From NCBI RefSeq assembly GCF_030555055.1, contig NZ_JAMOAO010000001.1, forward strand, positions 4,030,001 to 4,094,000: a stretch of DNA of 64,000 bases. The letters are read 5' to 3'. Shown here piece after piece: positions 23,994 to 32,648 of the stretch. The stretch's first letter is position 1. Each line of letters begins with the position of its first letter. Both the position numbers and the translations under genes were made by a program. The notes beneath the pieces are model-generated. The model did not search any database, was not told the DNA's origin, and was given only the letters and a program-made list of their open reading frames with translations. Origin of the DNA: Nocardiopsis sp. YSL2. GTDB taxonomy: Bacteria; Actinomycetota; Actinomycetes; Streptosporangiales; Streptosporangiaceae.

Positions 23994-24584
23994 ATGGCGC
24001 GGGACAGGAATCGCAGGTCGGCGCGTGGCAACCGGCTCGGTCTGGCGCTGGTGGGAGGTGTGCTCCTGGCGGGCGGGCTGGCCGCGCTCGCGCTGGGGCG
24101 GGGGGTGCTCGGCGCGGATCTGGCGGGAGGGGCCCTCCTGGGCTCCGCGGCCATGGAGACGCTCGGCCGGCAGTGGGTCCCCTACGCCGCGGTTGCGCTG
24201 TCCTTCGTCGCGGCCTTCCTCGCTCTGCGCTGGCTGCTCGTGCAGGGCATGAACGACACCCTGAGCCGACTGGTCCTGGAACAGGGGTCCGACGGCCGGG
24301 TGGAGATCAGCGAGAGCGTGGCGCGCGGCGCCCTGGAGCAGGAGGTCGCCGGGTATCCGGGCGTGCGCCGGGCCCGGGCACGGCTGACCGAGTCCAGCGA
24401 CGAGCCGCACCTGCGCCTGGCACTGACACTGGAGGACGACGCGGACGTGGCCGGGGTGTGGCGGCGCGTGCGGTCCGAGGCCCTGGCCAACCTGCGCCAC
24501 GCCCTGGAACGGGACCGGATTCCGGCGGTGGTGCGGATGTCGATGACCGCCCCCGCCAAGAACCCGCGCCGCAGCCTGGCCTGA
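23994..24584 (+). CDS. amaP: AmaP-like alkaline shock membrane anchor protein
   Basis: The 196-residue protein has two N-terminal membrane helices (LGLALVGGVLLAGGLAALAL and YAAVALSFVAAFLALRWLLV) and a cytoplasmic Asp23-like domain (SDGRVEISESVARGALEQEV onward). This is the AmaP architecture, in which the soluble domain tethers Asp23 multimers to the inner face of the membrane. It starts 2 bp after the previous stop and is the last gene of the six-gene block 21997-24584. The pfam-level identity is confident; the physiological role in actinomycetes is not established. Confidence 0.85.
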   Translation: MARDRNRRSARGNRLGLALVGGVLLAGGLAALALGRGVLGADLAGGALLGSAAMETLGRQWVPYAAVALSFVAAFLALRWLLVQGMNDTLSRLVLEQGSDGRVEISESVARGALEQEVAGYPGVRRARARLTESSDEPHLRLALTLEDDADVAGVWRRVRSEALANLRHALERDRIPAVVRMSMTAPAKNPRRSLA

Positions 24585-24669
24585 CTCCTGGCGGTGCCGA
24601 TCGGACCGGCTTGGCAAAGTCGGTGTGGGAGGGCCCTCCGGGAGCGCACCTCGGGGTTACGTTGGCGCC

Positions 24670-25074
24670 ATGACGAGACTGACCTTCATGAACCTGCCCG
24701 TGCGCGACATCGGTGCCACGCACGCGTTCTGGGCGTCGCTGGGATTCTCCTTCAACCCCGAGTTCTCGGACGAGAAGGCCCTGTGCATGATCGTGAGCGA
24801 CGCCTCCTTCGTGATGCTGCTGGAGGATTCCTTCTTCCGGAGCTTCCTGCCCGAGGGGGACTCGATCGCCGCCGCCGGATCGGAGCTGATCACGGCGGTC
24901 TCGGTCGGCAGCCGACAGGAGGCCGACACCCTGGCCGAGACGGCGTCGGCCGCCGGGGGACGGGCGGTGTCCACCATGGACGAATCCGGGATGTACTCGC
25001 GCATGATCGCCGACCCGGACGGGCACCTGTGGGAGTTCCTGCACATGGACATGGGCGCCGCGGACGCCTCCTGA
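24670..25074 (+). CDS. VOC family (glyoxalase/bleomycin resistance fold) protein
   Basis: A 134-residue protein with two beta-alpha-beta-beta-beta units of the vicinal oxygen chelate fold. The N-terminal strand is RLTFMNLPVRDIGATHAFWA. The end motif MIADPDGHLWEFLHMDM carries the Glu often used as metal ligand. It resembles the extradiol-dioxygenase/lactoylglutathione-lyase-like subgroup of unknown substrate. It is monocistronic, starting at ATG 24670, where TACGTTGGCGCC upstream suggests a leaderless transcript. Confidence 0.88.
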   Translation: MTRLTFMNLPVRDIGATHAFWASLGFSFNPEFSDEKALCMIVSDASFVMLLEDSFFRSFLPEGDSIAAAGSELITAVSVGSRQEADTLAETASAAGGRAVSTMDESGMYSRMIADPDGHLWEFLHMDMGAADAS

Positions 25075-25227
25075 CGGCTCACCGTGCCGGATCAGAGGAC
25101 TCGCCCCCTCCGACAGCGGCTCTCCACGCGCGTGCATCCCCGCCACGCCAAATGCGGTGACAATGCGGTGCGGCCCGGAGCCCTCGGGTAGTCAGGTACC
25201 GGAGTGGTACCGACGAGGGGAGGGCCC

Positions 25228-25422
25228 GTGCCCGCTGTGAACATCGAGTTCACGGAAGAGGAGATGGAACAGATCCGTCAGGCCGCCGCGGCCGAGGAGA
25301 CCAGCGTCACGAAGCTGGCGCACGAGAGTGTGCTGTCGAGTCTGCAACAGCACCGCGTCATGGCGATCGCCGCGCGGGTGACCCGGGCCTCCGCGGGCCT
25401 GGACGGGCGACGCGCCCCGTAG
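25228..25422 (+). CDS. orphan ribbon-helix-helix or antitoxin-like small protein
   Basis: A 64-residue protein with a short N-terminal strand (VNIEFTEEEMEQIRQAA) and two helices (EETSVTKLAHESVLSSLQQH), the spacing of a ribbon-helix-helix DNA-binding dimer as in many type II antitoxins. GTG 25228 follows GAGGGGAGGG, a strong ribosome binding site. A basic tail ends GLDGRRAP. No toxin-like gene is adjacent on either side, so it may be a solitary regulator. The direct repeat AATGCGGTG occurs twice about 75 bp upstream (25151-25170) and could be a binding site. Confidence 0.65.
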   Translation: MPAVNIEFTEEEMEQIRQAAAAEETSVTKLAHESVLSSLQQHRVMAIAARVTRASAGLDGRRAP

Positions 25423-25518
25423 CGGGTTCGGAACCGGGCACCCGCCTGCCCGTGGGCCAGGCGGTGGAGCATGATCCGGGCCTGTTCGGCAGGGGCGCAC
25501 GCGGTTCCCCGAGGCGCC

Positions 25519-26931
25519 TCAGCACTCGATGACGTTGACGGCGAGGCCGCCGCGCGAGGTCTCCTTGTACTTGTCCATCATGTCGCGGCCGGTGTCGCGC
25601 ATGGTCCGGATGACCTTGTCCAGCGACACGAAGTGGCTGCCGTCGCCGCGCAGCGCGATCCGGGCGGCGCTGATGGCCTTGACCGAGGCCAGCGCGTTGC
25701 GCTCGATGCACGGCACCTGCACCAGGCCCCCGATCGGGTCGCAGGTCAGGCCCAGGTTGTGCTCCATCGCGATCTCCGCCGCGTTCTCCACCTGGGCCGG
25801 TGTGCCGCCCAGCACTTCGGCCAGGCCCGCGGCGGCCATCGAGGACGCCGAGCCGACCTCGCCCTGGCAGCCCACCTCCGCGCCCGAGATCGACGCGTTC
25901 TGCTTGAAGAGCAGGCCGATCGCGGCGGCGGTCAGCATGAACCGCACGACCCCGTCGTCCCCGGCGCCCGGGCTGAAGTGCAGGTAGTAGTGCAGCACCG
26001 CCGGGACGATGCCCGCCGCGCCGTTGGTCGGCGCGGTCACCACCCGCCCGCCCGCGGCGTTCTCCTCGTTGACCGCCAGCGCGTACAGGGTGATCCAGTC
26101 GCTGCCCCGCATCGGATCGGGGTCGGCGGCCGTGGGCGCCAGGAGCCCCGCGTCGTCGCACGTCCCGCCCAGCTGGCGGTACAGCCGGTGCGCGCGGCGC
26201 GGCACCTTGAGCCCGCCGGGCAGGCTGCCCTCGGTCATGACCCCGCGGCGCACGCACTGGCGCATCGCGGTCCAGATGGTGAGCAGCTCCGCGTGGATCT
26301 CGTCGGCCGTCCGGCCGAAGGCCTGCTCGTTGGCGAGCATGACGGCGCTGATCGACATCCCCGTGTCCGCGCAGATCGACAGCAGCTCCTCGGCGCTGTT
26401 GAAGGGGTGGGGGACCTCGGTGTCGTCGGCCTTGATCCGGTCGGCGCCCGCGGCCCGCTCGTCCACGACGAACCCGCCGCCGACGGAGTAGTACACCTTG
26501 GCCGCCAGCTCCACGCCGGCGGCGTCCAGCGCCACGAAGCGCATGCCGTTGGGGTGGTCGGGCAGGCTCTCCTTGCGGCGGAAGTCCACGTCCACGGCCG
26601 GGTCGAAGGCCACCTTCGGGCCCTGGGGCCCGCCCAGTTCCAGGGCGCGCTCCTCGCGCACCCGCCCGACCAGGCCGGGGACCGCGTCCACGTCCACGTG
26701 CTCGGGCGTGTGTCCCATCAGTCCCAGGATGACCGCGGTGTCGCTGCCGTGGCCCTTGCCGGTGAGCGCCAGCGAACCGTACAGTTCGGCGCGCACGTGC
26801 GCCGTGGCGTCCAGGACTCCGTCCTCGCTCAGGCGCCCCGCGAAGGTCCGCGCGGCCTTCATCGGGCCGACCGTGTGCGAACTCGACGGTCCGATACCGA
26901 TCTTGAACAGGTCGAACACGCTGATGGCCAT
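25519..26931 (-). CDS. sdaA: L-serine ammonia-lyase (serine dehydratase), iron-sulfur type
   Basis: A single-chain 470-residue enzyme converting L-serine to pyruvate and ammonia with a [4Fe-4S] cluster. The N-terminal beta domain opens [20 protein letters not shown]; the alpha domain contains the cluster cysteines in [30 protein letters not shown] and probably the terminal VNVIEC. As last gene of the glycine riboswitch-led run it would drain excess glycine-derived serine to pyruvate. A 14-bp stem hairpin between glyA and this gene suggests it is expressed at a lower level or from its own promoter. Confidence 0.97.
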   Translation of the reverse strand: MAISVFDLFKIGIGPSSSHTVGPMKAARTFAGRLSEDGVLDATAHVRAELYGSLALTGKGHGSDTAVILGLMGHTPEHVDVDAVPGLVGRVREERALELGGPQGPKVAFDPAVDVDFRRKESLPDHPNGMRFVALDAAGVELAAKVYYSVGGGFVVDERAAGADRIKADDTEVPHPFNSAEELLSICADTGMSISAVMLANEQAFGRTADEIHAELLTIWTAMRQCVRRGVMTEGSLPGGLKVPRRAHRLYRQLGGTCDDAGLLAPTAADPDPMRGSDWITLYALAVNEENAAGGRVVTAPTNGAAGIVPAVLHYYLHFSPGAGDDGVVRFMLTAAAIGLLFKQNASISGAEVGCQGEVGSASSMAAAGLAEVLGGTPAQVENAAEIAMEHNLGLTCDPIGGLVQVPCIERNALASVKAISAARIALRGDGSHFVSLDKVIRTMRDTGRDMMDKYKETSRGGLAVNVIEC

Positions 26932-26970
26932 GGCTGTCCTCCTCGTTGAGTACAGGGCCCTGGTACAGAA

Positions 26971-27003
26971 CTGCCGTGCGGGGCACGGGGCCCCGCACGG
27001 CAG
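26971..27003 (-). terminator. hairpin between glyA and sdaA
   Basis: CTGCCGTGCGGGGC (26971-26984) pairs perfectly over 14 bp with 26990-27003 around a 5-nt loop. It begins 4 bp after the glyA stop and ends 39 bp before sdaA. It can act as a terminator or attenuator separating sdaA from the upstream glycine genes. Confidence 0.8.
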
Positions 27004-27007
27004 GGCT

Positions 27008-28276
27008 CTACAGGTTGGGGTAGAGCGGGTGCTTCGCGGCCAGGGCCCGCACGCGGGCGCTCAGCGCCTGGGCGTCGAAGTCCGGCTTGAGGGCCTCGGC
27101 GATGATGTCGGAGACCTCGGTGAAGTCCTCCTCGCCGAAGCCGCGGGTGGCCAGGGCCGGGGTGCCGATGCGCAGCCCCGAGGTCACCATCGGCGGGCGC
27201 GGGTCGTTGGGCACCGCGTTGCGGTTGACCGTGATCCCGACCGAGTGCAGGCGGTCCTCGGCCTCCTGGCCGTTGAGCGGGGAGTCCACCAGGTCCACCA
27301 GGACCAGGTGCACGTCCGTGCCGCCCGTGAGCACCTTCACACCGGCCTCGGTCATGTCCGGGCGGGTCAGGCGCTCGGCCAGGAGCTTGGCGCCGGCCAC
27401 GGTGCGGCGCTGGCGCTCGGCGAAGGCCTCGCTCGCGGCGATCTTGAACGCGACCGCCTTGGCGGCGATGACGTGCTCCAGGGGGCCGCCCTGCATGCCG
27501 GGGAAGACGGCGGAGTTGATCTTCTTGCCCAGGGCGGCCGTGGACAGGATCATGCCGCCGCGCGGGCCGCCCAGGGTCTTGTGCGTGGTGGTGGTGACCA
27601 CGTCGGCGAACGGCACCGGGTTGGGGTGCAGCCCGGCCGCGACCAGGCCCGCGAAGTGGGCCATGTCGACCATGAGCAGGGCGCCGGTCTCGTCGGCGAT
27701 CTGGCGGAAGCGCTCGAAGTCGAGCCGGCGCGGGTAGGCGGACCAGCCCGCGACGATCATCTTGGGCTGGTGCTCCTTGGCCAGGGCGGCGACCTCGTCG
27801 TAGTCGACGGTGCCGTCGTGCTCGCGTACGTGGTAGGCCACGGCGTTGAGGATCTTGCCGGAGTAGTTGATGCGCATGCCGTGGGTGAGGTGGCCGCCGT
27901 GGGCCAGGTCCAGGCCCAGGATCGTGTCGCCGGGCTTGAGCAGCGCGAAGTACACGGCGGTGTTGGCCTGGGCGCCCGAGTGCGGCTGGACGTTGGCGTG
28001 CTCGGCTCCGAACAGCGCCTTGGCGCGGTCGATGGCCAGCTGTTCGACGACGTCGACGTGTTCGCAGCCGCCGTAGTAGCGGCGGCCGGGGTAGCCCTCG
28101 GCGTACTTGTTGGTCAGGACGGTGCCCTGTGCTTCGAGAACGGCCTGGGGGGCGAAGTTCTCCGAGGCGATCATTTCCAGGGTGTCGCGCTGGCGTGCCA
28201 GTTCGGCGTCCACCGCGGCCGACACCTCGGGGTCCAGTTCGCTCAGTGCCTGGTCGAGCGTGTTGTCGTTAGCCAT
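27008..28276 (-). CDS. glyA: serine hydroxymethyltransferase GlyA
   Basis: GlyA interconverts glycine plus 5,10-methylene-THF and serine plus THF, a PLP enzyme of the cytosol. The 422-residue protein carries the PLP lysine in [14 protein letters not shown], the folate/PLP region [20 protein letters not shown] and [18 protein letters not shown] near the N-terminus. It starts 6 bp after the gcvH stop. Placement behind gcvT and gcvH links glycine breakdown directly to serine formation. Confidence 0.98.
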   Translation of the reverse strand: MANDNTLDQALSELDPEVSAAVDAELARQRDTLEMIASENFAPQAVLEAQGTVLTNKYAEGYPGRRYYGGCEHVDVVEQLAIDRAKALFGAEHANVQPHSGAQANTAVYFALLKPGDTILGLDLAHGGHLTHGMRINYSGKILNAVAYHVREHDGTVDYDEVAALAKEHQPKMIVAGWSAYPRRLDFERFRQIADETGALLMVDMAHFAGLVAAGLHPNPVPFADVVTTTTHKTLGGPRGGMILSTAALGKKINSAVFPGMQGGPLEHVIAAKAVAFKIAASEAFAERQRRTVAGAKLLAERLTRPDMTEAGVKVLTGGTDVHLVLVDLVDSPLNGQEAEDRLHSVGITVNRNAVPNDPRPPMVTSGLRIGTPALATRGFGEEDFTEVSDIIAEALKPDFDAQALSARVRALAAKHPLYPNL

Positions 28277-28282
28277 CTCGGC

Positions 28283-28663
28283 CTACTCCTCGCCTTCGGT
28301 CAGCTTGGTGTACTCCTCGGCGGAGAGCAGTCCCGAGGGCTCCTCGGAGAGCCGGGCCCGGAAGAGCCACCCGTCCTCGAAGGGGGCGGTGTTGATGGTC
28401 TCCGGCGCGTCCTCCAGTGCGCCGTTGACCTCGATCACCTCGCCGGAGACCGGCGAGTAGACGTCGCTGACGGACTTGGTGGACTCGACTTCGCCGCACG
28501 CCTGGCCCGCGGTCACCTCGGTGCCCGACTCGGGCAGCTCGACGTAGACGATGTCGCCGAGGGACTCGGCGGCGAACGCGGTGATCCCGACCGTGGCGAT
28601 CCCGTCCTTCACCACGACCCACTCGTGTTTGGCGGTGTAACCCAGCTCCGTGGGAACGCTCAC
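28283..28663 (-). CDS. gcvH: glycine cleavage system H protein
   Basis: A 126-residue lipoyl carrier that shuttles the aminomethyl group between the P, T and L proteins. The lipoylated Lys is in GEVESTKSVSDVYSPVSGEV. TAKHEWVVVKDGIATVGITA is the usual opening. GTG 28661-28663 is chosen because AGGAGAG lies 7-8 bp upstream and the encoded SVPTELGYTAKHEW matches the normal N-terminus. A 153-bp spacer with a small hairpin (28790-28810) separates it from gcvT. Confidence 0.97.
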   Translation of the reverse strand: MSVPTELGYTAKHEWVVVKDGIATVGITAFAAESLGDIVYVELPESGTEVTAGQACGEVESTKSVSDVYSPVSGEVIEVNGALEDAPETINTAPFEDGWLFRARLSEEPSGLLSAEEYTKLTEGEE

Positions 28664-28816
28664 TTCAACTCTCCTTGGAGGTGTTCCATTTCCTGCCGCG
28701 CGCCCTCGGGCGGCCCGGCCCGGCCTACGCCTGGTGCCGCCTCGTCCGTGCAGGTCCCTGTGCGGGGATCCCACCGGGCGGGGCGGGCAGGCCTTCGGGG
28801 TGTGAAGGCCCCAGTC

Positions 28817-29932
28817 CTACGGCTGCCGCTGGTAGAACGGCAGCTCGACCACGTCGACGGCCTCGCCCCGGCCCCGCACGTCCACGGTGAACGTGCCGGT
28901 CGCGGTGTCGAGGTCGCCGTCCACGTAGGCCATGGCGATGGGGCGGCCCAGGGTCGGGGAGGGCGCGCCGCTGGTGATGGTGCCGACGGTGACGCCGTCG
29001 CGCTGGACCTCCTGGCCCCTGCGCAGCGGGCGCCGGCCCTGGGCGACCAGGCCGATGAGGCGCCGTGCGCGCGCGGTGCGCGAGGCCTTCTCCAGCGCGG
29101 CGCGGCCGACGAAGTCACCGTCCTTGTCGAACTTCACCACGCGGCCCAGACCGGCGTCGAAGGGGGTGAGTTCGGCGGTGAGCTCCTGGCCGTACAGCGG
29201 CATGCCGGCCTCCATGCGGAGGGTGTCGCGGGCCGAGAGCCCGGCGGGCACGAGCCCGTGGTCGGCGCCGGCCGCCATGAGCGCCTCCCAGACCCGGGGA
29301 GCGTCGGCGGCGGGGCGGACGAAGATCTCGAAGCCGTCCTCGCCGGTGTAGCCGGTGCGGGCGAGCAGGACGGGCTGTCCGGCGACGGTGTGCTCGTAGC
29401 CGGCGTAGTAGCGGATGGAGTCGAGGTCGGCGTCGGTGAGCGGCGCGAGGATCTCGACGGCGCGCGGCCCCTGGATCGCGATGAGGGCGTGGTCGGCGGA
29501 CTCGTCGCTCACCTGGACGTCGAAGCCCTCGGCCCGCTCGGCGAGCGCGGCGGACACGACGGGCGCGTTGGCGGCGTTGGCGACGACCAGGTACTCCTGC
29601 TCGCCGAGCCGGTAGACGATGAGGTCGTCCAGGACGCCGCCGTCGGCGTCGGTGATCATGGTGTAGCGGGCGCGGCCGACCTTGACCTTGGACAGGTGGC
29701 CGACCAGCGCGTAGTCGAGGGCTGCGGCGGCCTGGGGTCCGCTCAGGCGGATCTCGCCCATGTGGGAGAGGTCGAAGAGGCCGGCGGCCTCGCGGACCGC
29801 CTTGTGCTCGGCGGTCTCGCTGCCGTAGCGCAGCGGCATGAGCCACCCGGCGAAGTCGACCAGGGTGGCCCCGGCCTTCTCGTGGATCTCGCGCAGTGCG
29901 GTGGCACGCGGAACTGAGGCGGGCTCTGACAT
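28817..29932 (-). CDS. gcvT: glycine cleavage system aminomethyltransferase (T protein)
   Basis: GcvT moves the methylene group from the H-protein lipoamide to THF, releasing ammonia. The 371-residue protein has the typical FAGWLMPLRYGSETAEHKAV and GLFDLSHMGEIRLSG early segments, ARTGYTGEDGFEIF and the C-terminal barrel GRRPLRRGQEV. ATG 29930-29932 is the family-conventional start. It is the first gene behind the tandem glycine riboswitch. gcvP is not in the window, so the P protein must be encoded elsewhere. Confidence 0.97.
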   Translation of the reverse strand: MSEPASVPRATALREIHEKAGATLVDFAGWLMPLRYGSETAEHKAVREAAGLFDLSHMGEIRLSGPQAAAALDYALVGHLSKVKVGRARYTMITDADGGVLDDLIVYRLGEQEYLVVANAANAPVVSAALAERAEGFDVQVSDESADHALIAIQGPRAVEILAPLTDADLDSIRYYAGYEHTVAGQPVLLARTGYTGEDGFEIFVRPAADAPRVWEALMAAGADHGLVPAGLSARDTLRMEAGMPLYGQELTAELTPFDAGLGRVVKFDKDGDFVGRAALEKASRTARARRLIGLVAQGRRPLRRGQEVQRDGVTVGTITSGAPSPTLGRPIAMAYVDGDLDTATGTFTVDVRGRGEAVDVVELPFYQRQP

Positions 29933-29984
29933 GGGCACTCCCGAGAGGATGGGCGTCGTGACGTGCGTGGCGTTGCCATCCTCC

Positions 29985-30172
29985 CCCTCTGTCATCGGTG
30001 CCTGAGAGCTTCACCGCGCGCCCGGCGTGGCTTGCACCTTCGGCGAGGGACGTCGGTCCCTGCTTTCCAGAGTGGTCTCGCCCGTACGGTCCGTGTGCCT
30101 GAGAGGTTGTCTGTGGGGAGGGATTGCTCCTTCGGCGGTCCGTGTTGGCTACGCGGACGCTCTCCCGTACGG
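29985..30172 (-). ncRNA. tandem glycine riboswitch
   Basis: Read on the minus strand, two glycine aptamers follow one another. Aptamer 1 (about 30075-30172) shows CGGGAGAGC, CGCCGAAGGAGCAA and CTCTCAGGCACACGGACC. Aptamer 2 (about 29985-30074) shows CTCTGGAAAGC, CGCCGAAGGTGCAAGCC, GCTCTCAGGCACC and GACAGAGGGGGAGG. The paired GCCGAAGG-GCAA and CTCTCAGGCA motifs are diagnostic. It lies 53 bp before gcvT and should turn the gcvT-gcvH-glyA run on when glycine is abundant, as known for this class. Exact ends are estimated. Confidence 0.95.
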
Positions 30173-30343
30173 GGTCAGCAACACGTTCAGCCTAGCAGCG
30201 GGCACAGTCGGCCCCCAAGGCTGCCCGACGCGTGTGCGAGGACACGATCGCGGGAGGCCGCCCCACGGCGTGATCGGAGGGACTAGCGTGTGGGCGGTAC
30301 AGGGCCCGGCGGGGGCCCTACGCGAAGACACGGAGGGACTGGC

Positions 30344-31261
30344 GTGGGTACCGACATCGACCGTGCGGGCCGACCGGTGGGTCGTCGGAGCCGACTCGTG
30401 GTGACCGCGGGCTGTGCTCTGGCGCTGACGGTCGCCGCCGTGTCCGCGTGCGCCGGGGAGCAGGAGCCGGAGCCGCGGCCGGAGCAGTACTCGGGCAGTG
30501 TGCGGGGGGACGTGACCACCGTCGAGCGGGACGACCTGGAATCCCGGTTCGCCGACGCGGGGCTGGAGGGCACCTTCGTGCTCTACGACGCGGACTCGCG
30601 GGTGTCCACCGTGGTCGACGTCGAGCAGGCGGCCGTGCGCCAGGTCCCGGCGTCGACGTTCAAGATCCCCAACACGCTGATCGGGCTGCAGACCGGTGCC
30701 GTGGCCGACGTGGACGAGGTGCTGCCCTACGGGGGCGAGCCGCAGCCGGTGGAGGAGTGGGAGCGGGACATGGGTCTGCGCGACGCCTTCCCCGTCTCGA
30801 ACGTCCCCGTCTACCAGGAGCTGGCCCGGCGCGTCGGGCACGAGCCGATGGCGGCGTGGGTGGACCGCCTGGACTACGGCAACCGCGAGATCGGCGGCGC
30901 CGACGCTGTCGACCGGTTCTGGCTGGAGGGCCCGCTGGAGATCTCGGCGCAGGAGCAGACCGAGTTCCTGTCCCTGCTGGCCCGCAAGGAACTGCCGGTG
31001 GACACCGCCCACCAGGAGGCGTTGCACGAGATCGCCCTGGTGGAGGAGACGCGGGACTACCGCCTGTACGCCAAGAGCGGGTGGGGCGCCGACGCCGACC
31101 CCGCGCCCGGCTGGTGGGTCGGCTGGGTCCAGAGCGGCTCCGACCTGCACACCTTCGCGCTGCGGGTGGAGATCGAGGAGGACGCCGACGCCGAACTGCG
31201 CGAGCCCCTCGCCCGCGACCTGCTGGCGGAGCTGGAGGTCCTGCCGCCCGAAGCTGCCTGA
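30344..31261 (+). CDS. class D beta-lactamase-like secreted lipoprotein
   Basis: A 305-residue protein with the full class D (OXA) set of active-site motifs. Ser104-Thr-Phe-Lys107 is the nucleophile box (PASTFKIPN), then S-N-V at 152-154, Y-G-N at 178-180, Trp193 in RFWLEGPLEIS, and K-S-G at 244-246 (YAKSGW). These indicate a penicilloyl serine transferase, with Trp193 where OXA enzymes stabilise the carboxylated Lys. The N-terminus is a signal peptide with lipobox AVSAC, so Cys36 would be lipidated and the enzyme kept at the outer face of the membrane. GTG 30344 follows CGGAGGG. A penicillin-recognising sensor domain is an alternative, but no membrane-spanning signalling part is present. A terminator follows. 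Confidence 0.9.
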   Translation: MGTDIDRAGRPVGRRSRLVVTAGCALALTVAAVSACAGEQEPEPRPEQYSGSVRGDVTTVERDDLESRFADAGLEGTFVLYDADSRVSTVVDVEQAAVRQVPASTFKIPNTLIGLQTGAVADVDEVLPYGGEPQPVEEWERDMGLRDAFPVSNVPVYQELARRVGHEPMAAWVDRLDYGNREIGGADAVDRFWLEGPLEISAQEQTEFLSLLARKELPVDTAHQEALHEIALVEETRDYRLYAKSGWGADADPAPGWWVGWVQSGSDLHTFALRVEIEEDADAELREPLARDLLAELEVLPPEAA

Positions 31262-31323
31262 ACCGGGCGGCGCCCCGGGCGACATCGTGCTCGGACGCGG
31301 CGCGGCGGCGGACCCCGGCACAC

Positions 31324-31360
31324 GGAGCGGCCGGGCCCCCGAGGGGTACCCGGCCGCTCC
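31324..31360. terminator. bidirectional terminator
   Basis: GGAGCGGCCGGG (31324-31335) pairs with CCCGGCCGCTCC (31349-31360) over 12 bp; the 13-nt loop can pair further (CCCC with GGGG). It separates the beta-lactamase-like gene from the convergent DAHP synthase gene. Confidence 0.85.
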
Positions 31361-31383
31361 GGCGGTTCGCGGTGCGGTGCCGG

Positions 31384-32445
31384 TCAGGCGGTGGTCTTGC
31401 GGCGTCGGCGCACGGCCTCGGCCAGCTCGGACAGCACGTGCTCGGTGGTCTCCCAGCCCATGCACTTGTCGGTGATGGACTGGCCGTAGGTGAGCGCGGA
31501 CGGGTCGCCGAGCTTCTGGGCGCCCTCGACGATGAAGCTCTCCAGCATCACGCCGATGATGCCCTTCTGGCCCTCGGCGACCTGGGCCGCGATGGCCGCG
31601 GCCACACCCGGCTGGCGGGTGTGGTCCTTGCCGCTGTTGGCGTGGCTGGCGTCGATCATCAGGCGGCGCGGCAGCCCCGAGTTCTCGATGACGTCGAGGG
31701 CGTCCCCGACCGGACCGGCCTCGTAGTTGGGGCCGCTGCGGCCGCCGCGCAGGATCACGTGGCAGTCGGGGTTGCCGTCGGTGACGACCACCGAGCCGGC
31801 GCCGTGCGGGTCCACGCCGAAGAACGTGTGGGACGCGGCGGCCGCGCCGACCGCGTCCACGGCGACCTGTACGTCGCCGTCGGTGCCGTTCTTGAAGCCG
31901 ACCGGGGTGCTCAGGCCGCTGCTGAGCTGGCGGTGCACCTGGCTCTCCGTGGTGCGCGCGCCGATCGCGCCCCAGGAGACGACGTCGGCGATGTACTGCG
32001 GGGTGATGGGGTCGAGGAACTCGGTCCCGGCGGGCAGGCCCAGGGAGTTGATGTCGAGCAGCAGCTTGCGGGCGGTGCGCAGGCCGCGGTGCACGTCGTA
32101 GGTGTCGTCCAGGCCGGGGTCGTTGATCAGGCCCTTCCACCCCACCGTGGTGCGCGGCTTCTCGAAGTACACGCGCATGACCACGCACAGGTCGTCGTTC
32201 AGGGACGGCACGAGGGCCTTGAGCCGCTCGGCGTAGTCCATGGCCGACTCGGTGTCGTGCACGGAGCAGGGGCCGACGACGACGAGCAGGCGGTCGTCCT
32301 CGCCGTTGAGGACCCGCGTCACCTCGGCGCGGGAGTCCTCCACCAGAGCGCTGCGTTCGGGACCCAGAGGTAGCTCGGCCAGCAGGTCCTCGGGGGCGAT
32401 GAGCGGCTGGTAACTGGCCACCCTGGTGTCGTTGGTGCTGGGCAT
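31384..32445 (-). CDS. 3-deoxy-7-phosphoheptulonate synthase, class I (AroF/G/H type)
   Basis: This enzyme condenses phosphoenolpyruvate and erythrose 4-phosphate, the entry step of aromatic amino acid synthesis. The 353-residue protein has the class I motifs VVVGPCSVHD, MRVYFEKPRTTVGWKGLIND, the catalytic GFKNGTDG, and ASHANSGKDH with the metal-binding His. An N-terminal extension typical of feedback-regulated alpha-type enzymes is present. Many actinomycetes instead rely on class II enzymes, so this may be a second isozyme. No other aro gene is adjacent. The C-terminus is basic (RRRRKTTA). Confidence 0.95.
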   Translation of the reverse strand: MPSTNDTRVASYQPLIAPEDLLAELPLGPERSALVEDSRAEVTRVLNGEDDRLLVVVGPCSVHDTESAMDYAERLKALVPSLNDDLCVVMRVYFEKPRTTVGWKGLINDPGLDDTYDVHRGLRTARKLLLDINSLGLPAGTEFLDPITPQYIADVVSWGAIGARTTESQVHRQLSSGLSTPVGFKNGTDGDVQVAVDAVGAAAASHTFFGVDPHGAGSVVVTDGNPDCHVILRGGRSGPNYEAGPVGDALDVIENSGLPRRLMIDASHANSGKDHTRQPGVAAAIAAQVAEGQKGIIGVMLESFIVEGAQKLGDPSALTYGQSITDKCMGWETTEHVLSELAEAVRRRRKTTA

Positions 32446-32589
32446 GGTCTTCCCCTAGATCCGTCCGGTCTGGCCAGCAGTGGCCACGAAAAACAGTAGC
32501 GCGGCCGGGCGGGGCGACATAGTGCCGCAGAAGAATCGGCACGGGTCCACACGATGGGAAACACCACACCGGGATTATCCCGGCGCATA

Positions 32590-32606
32590 GTCTCATAATG
32601 CGAGAC
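32590..32606. promoter_or_regulatory. small inverted repeat upstream of the DAHP synthase
   Basis: GTCTC and GAGAC flank a 7-bp AT-rich spacer (ATAATGC) about 145 bp upstream of the DAHP synthase start and 43 bp downstream of the acyl-CoA synthetase stop. It is a possible operator or promoter element for the aromatic gene. Confidence 0.3.
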
Positions 32607-32648
32607 GCATTTCCGTGGTCATTCCGGAGCGGGTGCGGGCCGCCGGGA

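Noticed and set aside
24670..25422. VOC gene and small RHH gene considered as a toxin-antitoxin pair.
   Set aside because: The VOC protein has a clear enzyme-like fold, its own start signals and a 153-bp gap; it does not resemble a toxin.
26498..29917. An 1139-codon plus-strand frame across sdaA, glyA, gcvH and gcvT.
   Set aside because: It is entirely antisense to four well-recognised genes and has shadow-type composition.
32319..32588. Open frame upstream of DAHP synthase starting MRRDNPGVVFPIVW, considered as a tryptophan/aromatic leader peptide.
   Set aside because: It has scattered aromatic residues but no run of Trp, Phe or Tyr codons, no terminator/antiterminator pair follows, and it overlaps the synthase gene out of frame.
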